DNA from: JACRIM01 sp038042195
GTDB lineage: Bacteria; Planctomycetota; Phycisphaerae; UBA1845; UTPLA1
Length of the DNA stretch: 10,881 bases
Direction: 5' to 3'
Assembly (NCBI GenBank): GCA_038042195.1
Contig: JBBTET010000043.1
Coordinates: forward strand, 1 to 10,881
A program made the position numbers and the translations under genes. This document shows, one piece after another, positions 1 through 6,012 of this stretch (positions are counted from its first letter, which is position 1; the number at the start of each line of letters is the position of its first letter). Below the pieces are notes generated by a model. That model ran no database searches. It saw only the letters and a list, made by a program, of their open reading frames with translations, and was not told the origin of the DNA.

Positions 1-124
1 TTTGTCGAGCTGCATATCGCTGGATCGCCGCGAACCGGCAATCACTCGGCGGCACCTGCGTAGGAAATCAATGCAGTCAACCGTCACCGCATGAGATAAC
101 TACAAAGCCGACGAATCGTGGAGT

Positions 125-361
125 CTAAGTCGCCACAGCCACCGCACGCTGTACATCGGCCACGTGCGCATCGCGCACCCACGTATTCATCACATCCGTG
201 TTCACCACCCCATCTCGAAAGGACACAACCCGCTGTGCATACTCCTCAATGTCGACTTCGTGCGTTACCAATGCGATGGTCACGTTGCTCTCCCGGTTCA
301 AATCCTGCAACAGTGCCAAGCCACGCCCGCACAGGCCAAAGCATCGAAGGCCCGCCTTACT
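125..361 (-). pseudogene. C-terminal remnant of an ABC transporter ATPase (MacB/LolD type)
   Basis: The readable frame gives about 65 residues containing LNRESNVTIALVTHEVD, then IEEYAQRVVSFRDG. This matches the end of MacB/LolD-type ATPases: the H-loop (switch) histidine lies in LVTHE, followed by the 'YA-R-V-RDG' strand and turn. Walker A, the Q-loop, the LSGGQ signature and Walker B are all absent. The frame closes upstream at a stop at 362-364, inside the last codons of the neighbouring glycosyltransferase, and no ATG is available (only a TTG at 319). Upstream of LLQDLNRE the residues (FGLCGRGLA) no longer look like the expected D-loop 'EPTGNLD', so the break lies just there. It stops with TAG at 125-127. 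I infer a dead stump left by a deletion or rearrangement whose other end is the 3' end of the glycosyltransferase gene. It cannot work as an ATPase by itself. Confidence 0.72.
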
Positions 362-2300
362 TCAACCGTCCCATTACCTGCCTTAACCCCTCATCATTCG
401 GAAATCTCCGTAACCCCTCCTCCACGATTTCCTTCGCGCGCCCCCGCTCTCTCAACTCAGAAAGGACCAACCCCATTTCCCCATACGACGCGCTTGTCGC
501 CGATCCCGACGCAATCGCCTTCTCCAAGTGCCGTCTCGACTCATCGAGCTGCCGCTGACTATGCCGAATCACGCCCATATAGTGATTCGCCTCCACCGAC
601 TCCGGCTGCAACTCCAGCACCCGACGAAAATCCTCCGCGGCCTGCACCAGTGACTGCCGCACCATCTGAATCCGTCCGCGCAAAAAGTACGCCTCGATCC
701 GATTCGGCTCGCGCGCGATCGACTCTGCTAAAAATCGCTCAGCCCGCTCAAACTCTCGCATCGCAATGTGACACTTCGCCAGCCCCTCAATCACTTCCAC
801 TCGATCCCCGCCACGCTCTTTCCGCATCTGCTCAAACATCCCTAGTGCCCGTCGTGGATCGCCCTGCATCAATACAAACCGCGCAGCCCCATACCTCGGC
901 AACGTCAAGTCCGCCCGCAATTCCTCCGCCACCGGCCACATCGTTACGACATATCCCGCCGCCGTCACACCGACCACTACCATCCGCCGCCCCAAACGCG
1001 ACTGCATTGAATCCCACGCCCACACCAACCCCGCCGCCCCATACACCAGCACGAACGGCACCAATGGCAACCGATACCGGTCCGAAACATAAAAGAAAAG
1101 TAGCGACGCCAGACTCATCAACGCAAATAAGTTAAACGCCCACACCTCCGCGCCGCGCCGCCGAGAAAGAAACGCACCCAACATCGCCCACGGCAACAGC
1201 ACGCCAAACCCCGGCAACGGCATCCGAAGCACCGACGAGTACTGCCGCACGAAGTAGTAATGTTCCGCATTAGGCACCTCCAAAGAGTTCAGGGCGAAAA
1301 TCAACTTCTGCCACACGCGCCGACACAGATCAACCGGACTACGCCGAATCTCCTCCCATCCAAGCCCCATGTAATAAGACGACACCTCCGACATCTTTAG
1401 CGGCCGCAACAACGCCTTCTCCGCGATCCGCTTCGTATCCGCTGCCTCCCCCATGATCGAATCTGAAATCCCCGGCACCCCCGTATAGTACGCATCCCCC
1501 CCTACTCGATTGCCGGCGTAGAAACTAAATCCTCCGTTGCCATTCACCAGCACGAAATCATCCGCGACGATGTAATTGCGAATCGTCACCGGCGCAATCG
1601 TCATGACACATCCAAGGGTCAATGCCAGCCCATACACAAATCGTTTCCCAAGTGAGGGTTGCCCCTTCTGAATCAAGACGATCACAGCCAAACACGGCAT
1701 GAACGGCAGCACGTTGGGCCGCACCAGGCTAAGGCACCCCCACGCGATCCCGCAGCCCAACCACCAAACCGTTCTCTGCCGCGTCGCCTTTATCGCTGAG
1801 ATCGTTACCGCCAGCGCCGCCGCCACCAGAAACACTAGCACCGACTCCTTCGTCAGGGTCGATTCATAAAAAATCAACAACGGATACACCGCGCAAAGCG
1901 CCGCCGCGAAAACACCCTCCCGATTGCCAAAAAACTGCCGTCCAATCCAATAAACCAAGATCGGCGTAAGCGACCCCATCAGTATCTGGAAGACCTTCGC
2001 CGCGTTTGGAGCGTCCCCCGCGATGAAAAAGAATGCCCGCAATCCCTCCATGTACAATGGCGGAACGTAATACGCCGTCGCACCCGCCGGCCACGTTTGC
2101 CCCGTCCCCTGTAGCGCCCATGTATGGTTGTAAGCCGAGTCCGGAGTCACGACCGGCCGACGCAAAAAGTCCTCCGACTGAATCGCAAAAAAATGCCCCA
2201 GTCGAAGCCCAAACGCCACGATCACAATGGCCGTCAGCGCCCTGCCCGCCGACCATCCGTTATTCTGCTGAACATCCATCGCGCCGACGCCGGAACTCAT
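357..2300 (-). CDS. GT-C membrane glycosyltransferase (GT39/ArnT-like) with C-terminal TPR repeats
   Basis: A 647-residue protein in two parts. Residues about 20-455 are strongly hydrophobic with many membrane helices and match the GT-C/PMT (glycosyltransferase 39-like) fold: an acidic first-loop motif (PDSAYNHTWAL at 53-63), a PPLY motif (80-83), a lumenal segment RNYIVADDFVLVNGNGGFSF near 251-270, and DRYRLP (407-412) near the end of the membrane part. Residues about 465-640 form several tetratricopeptide repeats (for example LVQAAEDFRRVLELQPESVE). Family members move a sugar from a polyprenyl-phosphate carrier to a protein or lipid on the outer face of the inner membrane; the acceptor cannot be told here. 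The ATG at 2300 has a purine-rich AGAAGG about 12 bases upstream; an in-frame ATG at 2279 is the alternative start. It is divergent from the queuosine-salvage gene, and its stop overlaps the upstream end of the ABC stump's frame. The TPR tail probably binds a partner protein. Confidence 0.88.
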   Translation of the reverse strand: MSSGVGAMDVQQNNGWSAGRALTAIVIVAFGLRLGHFFAIQSEDFLRRPVVTPDSAYNHTWALQGTGQTWPAGATAYYVPPLYMEGLRAFFFIAGDAPNAAKVFQILMGSLTPILVYWIGRQFFGNREGVFAAALCAVYPLLIFYESTLTKESVLVFLVAAALAVTISAIKATRQRTVWWLGCGIAWGCLSLVRPNVLPFMPCLAVIVLIQKGQPSLGKRFVYGLALTLGCVMTIAPVTIRNYIVADDFVLVNGNGGFSFYAGNRVGGDAYYTGVPGISDSIMGEAADTKRIAEKALLRPLKMSEVSSYYMGLGWEEIRRSPVDLCRRVWQKLIFALNSLEVPNAEHYYFVRQYSSVLRMPLPGFGVLLPWAMLGAFLSRRRGAEVWAFNLFALMSLASLLFFYVSDRYRLPLVPFVLVYGAAGLVWAWDSMQSRLGRRMVVVGVTAAGYVVTMWPVAEELRADLTLPRYGAARFVLMQGDPRRALGMFEQMRKERGGDRVEVIEGLAKCHIAMREFERAERFLAESIAREPNRIEAYFLRGRIQMVRQSLVQAAEDFRRVLELQPESVEANHYMGVIRHSQRQLDESRRHLEKAIASGSATSASYGEMGLVLSELRERGRAKEIVEEGLRRFPNDEGLRQVMGRLK

Positions 2301-2363
2301 CCCCGGATTCTACCTTCTCCGCGTCGAATGCCACCTGTATGCACGCGCATCAAATGTATCCCT

Positions 2364-2369
2364 TACAAT
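2364..2369 (+). promoter_or_regulatory. Possible -10 box (TACAAT) of the queuosine-salvage gene
   Basis: TACAAT matches the bacterial -10 consensus at 5 of 6 positions and sits in the 77-base divergent spacer. Transcription from it would begin at about 2376-2378, at the ATG itself, fitting the lack of a ribosome binding site. No good -35 box is seen 16-18 bases upstream, so this is a candidate only. Confidence 0.35.
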
Positions 2370-2377
2370 CCCTGCCC

Positions 2378-3325
2378 ATGATCGTCCTCGATTCCACGCG
2401 CCACGTCATCGAAAACGCACGCCAGGTCCGCCTCAATGACGACGCCATCGCTCGCTGGGCCGACCAAGTCACCTCCGACGACCTCCGTCCCTCTGAGCAC
2501 GCCCTCCTCGCCCAGCTCCCCGGCTCCCAGGCCCAACTCGCCAACCTCGTCCTCCTCATCGACGCCCTCAACTTCTGCTTCTGGTCCGACGACCCCATTC
2601 AGTTCGACTGGCGCGGGAAAATCTACCGCCGATTCGAGGCCATGATGGTCTCCATCCTCCTCGCCGCCCGTTACGAGCCGCGATGGTTCGACCCGCACTT
2701 CTGGCTCGAAGTCCCCCGCGTTGAAATCGATGACGTTCTGCGCGGAAAACACTCTCTGCATCTCATGGACGAGCGAGAGTTTATCATCCGCGACACTGCC
2801 CGCGTCCTCATCGACCGCTTCGACGGCCAATTCATCCACGCCATCGAATCCGTCAACGAACGCGCCTGGCCCCTCGCCGTCCTCCTCATGACCAATTTCG
2901 ACTCCTTCCGAGATGTCTCAAACTACCGGGGCCAACCTGTGTATTTCCTCAAACGCGCCCAGATATGCGCCCTCGATGTCTCCGTCGCCTTCGACACCCA
3001 CGGCCATCCGCCACTCGTCGGCCTCGATGAACTCACCGCCTTTGCCGATTATCGTGTCCCCCAGGCCTTGCGTCATCTTGGTATCATGGTGCTCGATGAT
3101 GACTTGGCTCGCACCATTGACGGCGCAATTGAGTTGCCGGTCTGTTCCGAAGCCGAGATAGAACTCCGCGCAGCGTCGATTCATGCGGTGGATCGAATGA
3201 GTCGCGCTGCAGTGAAATCAGGAAAAACCGCCCCGCCCTGGATCGTCGATTGGCACCTCTGGGGCCTCTCGCACTATCCCGACGTAAAGGCCGACCACCA
3301 TCGAACGAGGACCGTATATTATTAG
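2378..3325 (+). CDS. Queuosine salvage protein, queuosine 5'-phosphate N-glycosidase (DUF2419 / Qng1 family)
   Basis: A 315-residue soluble protein of the DUF2419 family. Its eukaryotic member Qng1 cleaves queuosine 5'-phosphate to free queuine, which is then reused by tRNA-guanine transglycosylase. Family signatures seen in order: DALNFCFWSDD (62-72), WRGKIYRRFEAM (78-89), NFDSFRD (173-179), FLKRAQICALD (190-200), ADYRVPQALRHLGI (223-236) and VDWHLW (280-285). The Lys of KRAQ and the Asp of ADYR lie in the most conserved parts and are the likely active-site residues. The length is normal for the family. The open frame runs far upstream across the divergent glycosyltransferase, but the protein similarity begins at the ATG at 2378. 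In-frame ATGs at 2354 and 2339 are alternatives. No Shine-Dalgarno is visible before 2378, while a TACAAT box lies nine bases before it, so the message may be leaderless. Bacterial homologues are scattered, which suggests horizontal spread. Confidence 0.9.
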   Translation: MIVLDSTRHVIENARQVRLNDDAIARWADQVTSDDLRPSEHALLAQLPGSQAQLANLVLLIDALNFCFWSDDPIQFDWRGKIYRRFEAMMVSILLAARYEPRWFDPHFWLEVPRVEIDDVLRGKHSLHLMDEREFIIRDTARVLIDRFDGQFIHAIESVNERAWPLAVLLMTNFDSFRDVSNYRGQPVYFLKRAQICALDVSVAFDTHGHPPLVGLDELTAFADYRVPQALRHLGIMVLDDDLARTIDGAIELPVCSEAEIELRAASIHAVDRMSRAAVKSGKTAPPWIVDWHLWGLSHYPDVKADHHRTRTVYY

Positions 3326-3343
3326 TCACCGCCAAGTGCGGTC

Positions 3344-3347
3344 GGAG
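3344..3347 (+). promoter_or_regulatory. Ribosome binding site (GGAG) that favours the GTG start of the DUF1571 gene
   Basis: GGAG ends six bases before GTG at 3354, the ideal spacing. It is 15 bases from the ATG at 3363 and lies downstream of the GTG at 3336, so it selects the GTG at 3354 among the in-frame starts. Confidence 0.6.
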
Positions 3348-3353
3348 ACCAAC

Positions 3354-4271
3354 GTGACAGAAATGGTTCATCGAAAATCGTTCCTCGCGTTCCTGCTTCC
3401 CCTCCTCGCTTTCGGATGCGCCAAGCCTACTGTCAGCATCCCAACAGGCTCCCGAATCGAAGGCTTCGACGAGGCCAGCAAACGCATCACCGCCAACCCC
3501 GTGGGATTCCTCCAGGAAAGCCTAGACGAGACACAAAAGCTCAACGCCTACACCCTCACCTTCCAGCGCCAAGAGCGCCTCGGCCTCCTCAAAGAACTCA
3601 AGCCCCAGGAAAACATGCGTGCCGAGTTCCGCGAATCACCCTTCAGCGTCCGATTCACCTGGCTCGATGACGAATGTGAATACAAGCAGGCCGTGTATGT
3701 GAAAGGTAAAAACTCCAACAACGTCCTCCTCCTCCCGCGCAAGGGCGTCATAGGTCAACCGCCAAAGGTGCAATCCTATCCCCCCAGTTTCGCCGTCCTC
3801 TTCGGCAAGTCGCGTAACCCCATCACCGACTTCGGGGCCAGACGAATGATGGAACGTATCATCGACCGAATTGAAAAAGCAAAAAAACTCGGTGACGTCG
3901 TCATCAAGCTCCGCGAACCAACTGAAATCGGCCCCAACAAAGAACCGTGTTTCTATCTCGAACTGCGCTATCCCGCGGGCGACGAGTTCCCATGCAAACT
4001 GCAAGACCTCTACATTAGCGCCAGAACCAAACTACCCGTCGCGACCTATCTCTGGCTCCCAGGCAAGGTCGAACGATCCAGCGAAACGCTCGACGGAATG
4101 TACGTCTACGGTGGCCTCAAGCCGGTGGACACCCTCGCCGACAGCTATTTCATCATCGACGCCGACAAGAAACAGGCCCTCGCGGAATCCGACGACACCC
4201 TAGCCGGCGATCCTGCGGACGCGGACGGAGCCACCGGCTCTCCACCCGCCGCTGACGACTACTTTCCGTAG
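3354..4271 (+). CDS. DUF1571 family putative lipoprotein
   Basis: About 305 residues from the GTG at 3354, chosen because GGAG lies six bases upstream; GTG 3336 and ATG 3363 are the other in-frame options. The N-terminus has a charged HRK followed by a hydrophobic run and Cys22 (FLLPLLAFGC), so the protein is probably exported and lipid-anchored. The residue three before the Cys is Ala rather than the usual Leu, so the lipobox is not perfect. The body fits DUF1571: YTLTFQRQERLGLLKELKPQ (about 63-82), an R-ESPFSVRFTWL segment, YVKGKNSNNVLLLP, and a long C-terminal beta region. It ends in an acidic, Ala/Asp-rich tail (ESDDTLAGDPADADGATGSP). The function of the family is unknown; the fold is suspected to be LolA/LolB-like, which is inference. 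It is 28 bases downstream of the queuosine-salvage gene and may share its transcript, but there is no obvious functional link. Confidence 0.85.
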   Translation: MTEMVHRKSFLAFLLPLLAFGCAKPTVSIPTGSRIEGFDEASKRITANPVGFLQESLDETQKLNAYTLTFQRQERLGLLKELKPQENMRAEFRESPFSVRFTWLDDECEYKQAVYVKGKNSNNVLLLPRKGVIGQPPKVQSYPPSFAVLFGKSRNPITDFGARRMMERIIDRIEKAKKLGDVVIKLREPTEIGPNKEPCFYLELRYPAGDEFPCKLQDLYISARTKLPVATYLWLPGKVERSSETLDGMYVYGGLKPVDTLADSYFIIDADKKQALAESDDTLAGDPADADGATGSPPAADDYFP

Positions 4272-4310
4272 CGATCCCGTGCCGACGACGATCAATCGCC
4301 GTAATGAAAT

Positions 4311-4337
4311 TGTGGCACCGGCTAATAGCCGGTGCAT
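4311..4337. repeat. Palindromic intergenic repeat, copy 1 (TGTGGCACCGGC type)
   Basis: After TGTG comes GCACCGGCTA, a single A, then TAGCCGGTGC (4315-4335): a perfect ten-base inverted repeat. In RNA it would form a GC-rich hairpin with a small AATA-type loop. There is no T-run after it, so it is not a classic intrinsic terminator. It ends 15 bases before the sixA start and lies 39 bases after the DUF1571 stop. It is related to the palindromes at 10321-10372 and 10410-10436, which share the TGTGG edge and the CCG-CGG stem. Confidence 0.8.
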
Positions 4338-4350
4338 GTGAGTCCCAACC

Positions 4351-4857
4351 ATGCGGCTCTATCTCATCCGACATGCCATCGCCATCGAACGCGAATCCGT
4401 CGATCTCTTCAGCGACGCCGCGCGCGAACTAACCCCCGACGGCATCGACAAAATGCGCCACAACGCGCGCGTGCTCCGTAAGCTCGGAGTCTCCATCGAC
4501 GAAGTCTGGACCAGCCCGCTCGTCCGCGCCCGACAGACCGCTGAAATCCTCGCCGAGAATCTCACACCAATTCCCCCCGTCCACGTCGTCAAAGCACTCG
4601 AACCAAACGGCCACTTTGAAACCATCCTCCAGGCACTCGAAGCCCGCGAGAGCAACCTCGACGCCGTCGCCCTCGTCGGTCACGAACCCTACCTCGGCGC
4701 ATTCACCAGCTTCCTCATCGGCGGTCCACGCAATCTCTCCATCGCTTTCAAAAAAGGCGGTGCCGCCCTGGTAAAAATCGACGAGTTCCAACCGCCCCTC
4801 CGTGGCGAGCTGTGCTGGCTCATGACGCCCAAGCAAATGAACCACATCGACGGATGA
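4351..4857 (+). CDS. sixA: SixA-type phosphohistidine phosphatase (histidine phosphatase superfamily)
   Basis: A 168-residue protein of the histidine phosphatase (phosphoglycerate-mutase-like) superfamily, SixA branch. It starts directly with the catalytic motif MRLYLIRHAIA: Arg7 and His8 are the phosphate ligand and the residue that becomes phosphorylated. Further motifs are TSPLVRARQTAEIL (54-67) with its active-site arginine, and GHEPYLGAF (110-118) with the second catalytic histidine at 111. The length is normal for SixA. E. coli SixA removes phosphate from histidine in phosphorelay proteins such as ArcB; here the next genes are CHAD and Ppx/GppA, a combination often seen around polyphosphate metabolism, so the true substrate may differ. 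No good ribosome binding site is visible; a GC-rich palindrome ends 15 bases before the ATG. A 207-base gap containing a promoter separates it from the CHAD gene, so it is probably transcribed separately. Confidence 0.92.
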   Translation: MRLYLIRHAIAIERESVDLFSDAARELTPDGIDKMRHNARVLRKLGVSIDEVWTSPLVRARQTAEILAENLTPIPPVHVVKALEPNGHFETILQALEARESNLDAVALVGHEPYLGAFTSFLIGGPRNLSIAFKKGGAALVKIDEFQPPLRGELCWLMTPKQMNHIDG

Positions 4858-4940
4858 CGCAGCCGGTTCTATTCATCCGAATGCCAAGTCTTTACACGTC
4901 CTTAACACACAAACGACTCGACGCCCCCACCTGGATACTA

Positions 4941-4949
4941 TGTTATAAT
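4941..4949 (+). promoter_or_regulatory. Extended -10 promoter before the CHAD-ppx-kinase operon
   Basis: TGTTATAAT carries a perfect TATAAT (4944-4949) and the extended -10 TG one base upstream of it. The -35 region at about 4921-4926 is weak, as is usual for extended -10 promoters. It stands in a relatively AT-rich island. Transcription would start near 4956, giving a leader of roughly 105-110 bases before the CHAD start at 5065. Confidence 0.68.
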
Positions 4950-4980
4950 ACGCCAGTTGTTTAGCCGTGCGGCTTGCCAA

Positions 4981-5009
4981 GCGATTTGCGAGTGGATGCT
5001 CCCAATCGC
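4981..5009 (+). other. Possible stem-loop in the leader of the CHAD-ppx operon
   Basis: GCGATT (4981-4986) pairs with AATCGC (5004-5009), and inside it GAG (4990-4992) pairs with CTC (4999-5001), with a TGGATG loop. The stem is interrupted and only moderately stable. No known riboswitch is recognised; it could be chance. Confidence 0.25.
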
Positions 5010-5064
5010 GTAATGCGTCTGACGGATAATCTTTGAACGGTCGCGTTCTCGAACCGAGTCTACA

Positions 5065-6012
5065 ATGGCCGCCCCCAACACCCAATCTCAAGGCGAACTC
5101 CTCGGCGACTACATCGCCAAGCACCGCCGTCGTTTCGCCGATAACCTCAGCCTTGCCATCGACGCGGGCGATGTCGAATCCATCCATGATCTGCGCGTCG
5201 CCTCGCGCCGCCTCACCGAACCACTCAAGCTCCTTTCCCGATGGACCTGCCGACGGAAAACGCGCCGCATCCTCAAGTCCATGCGAAAAACACGCGACGC
5301 CTTTCGCAGGGTCCGCGACCTCGACGTGGTTCTGGCCTCCATCCATGAGCCGCAAGCCGCCCCACCAATCGGTGCCGACGACAAAGCCCAACTCGATGAA
5401 ATCCTCTCACAGGCCCGCGAGCGCGCCTTCATTAAGGCTCGCCGCGTCTGCCAACGCATCAATGCCGACGAGGCTGCCGACCGCATCGACGACCTCGTGT
5501 CCCAATTCACCGGCTCCTTGACGGATGAAGCCAACGCCGACATCGAAACCCGCGTTAGCAATCTCGTCGCCTCGTGGACCCAGCGGCTCCTCGAAAAAGA
5601 CCCGCGCGATCCGCTCACCACGGACCTCCACGACACTCGCCTCTGCGCCAAGCGCCTGCGTTACTCCGTCGAACTCTACCGAGACATTGGCAGCCGACAA
5701 AACGACCCACGAAGCACCGCCCTCGCCTCCTTGCAGGAAATACTCGGCCACTGGAACGACCAACTCGTCGTCGCCTCGCGCATCACGGCCGTCGCCCGTC
5801 GCCCCGATATCCTCGCCACGCACGCCGGCTGGGCCGCCAAGTTGCTCGAAATCGCGACGACGCGCCTTCGTTCGGCCGACGAGGATCGCCCACGAATCAT
5901 CACCGTTTGGCAACAGTGCCAGTCACTCTTGCACTCGGCAGATGCAGCAACCGATGCTCGTCATTTCGAGTCGACCCCGGAGTTCTCAATCCCAAGGAAC
6001 CCACTCTCTTGA
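5065..6012 (+). CDS. CHAD domain protein (polyphosphate-binding)
   Basis: A 315-residue, Arg/Lys/His-rich helical protein that is almost entirely CHAD domain. The two family signatures are present: VESIHDLRVASRRLTEPLKL (37-56) in the first helical half, and DLHDTRLCAKRLRYSVELYR (187-206) followed by LQEILGHWNDQLV (223-235) in the second. CHAD domains bind inorganic polyphosphate through a basic channel between the two helical halves. No CYTH (triphosphatase) domain is attached, unlike in many bacterial CHAD proteins, so this one probably binds or targets rather than hydrolyses. It is the first gene after the extended -10 promoter. Its TGA overlaps the TTG start of the ppx/gppA gene by four bases (TTGA), so the two are probably translated together, in line with a shared polyphosphate role. 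Confidence 0.93.
   Translation: MAAPNTQSQGELLGDYIAKHRRRFADNLSLAIDAGDVESIHDLRVASRRLTEPLKLLSRWTCRRKTRRILKSMRKTRDAFRRVRDLDVVLASIHEPQAAPPIGADDKAQLDEILSQARERAFIKARRVCQRINADEAADRIDDLVSQFTGSLTDEANADIETRVSNLVASWTQRLLEKDPRDPLTTDLHDTRLCAKRLRYSVELYRDIGSRQNDPRSTALASLQEILGHWNDQLVVASRITAVARRPDILATHAGWAAKLLEIATTRLRSADEDRPRIITVWQQCQSLLHSADAATDARHFESTPEFSIPRNPLS
5994..5998 (+). promoter_or_regulatory. Ribosome binding site (AAGGA) supporting the TTG start of ppx/gppA
   Basis: AAGGA lies inside the end of the CHAD gene and stops ten bases before the TTG at 6009. No ATG or GTG suitable as a start occurs in frame before the conserved phosphatase motif, so this site decides the start. Confidence 0.55.

Noticed and set aside
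1..124. Possible gene at the left edge
   Set aside because: No frame with codon bias or recognisable motif was seen in these bases; they are treated as intergenic sequence downstream of the ABC stump.
164..1135. A 323-residue plus-strand open frame, very rich in Pro, Ser and Thr
   Set aside because: It runs antisense to the glycosyltransferase gene, has low-complexity composition typical of the complement of a GC-rich gene, and shows no family motif.
2033..2377. N-terminal extension of the queuosine-salvage frame
   Set aside because: It overlaps the divergent glycosyltransferase gene and its 5' end, reads as low-complexity sequence, and family similarity begins only after the ATG at 2378.
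5574..6008. Upstream extension of the Ppx/GppA frame giving 716 residues
   Set aside because: It lies wholly inside the CHAD gene in another frame and is Arg/Pro-rich shadow sequence; the TTG at 6009 is better supported.
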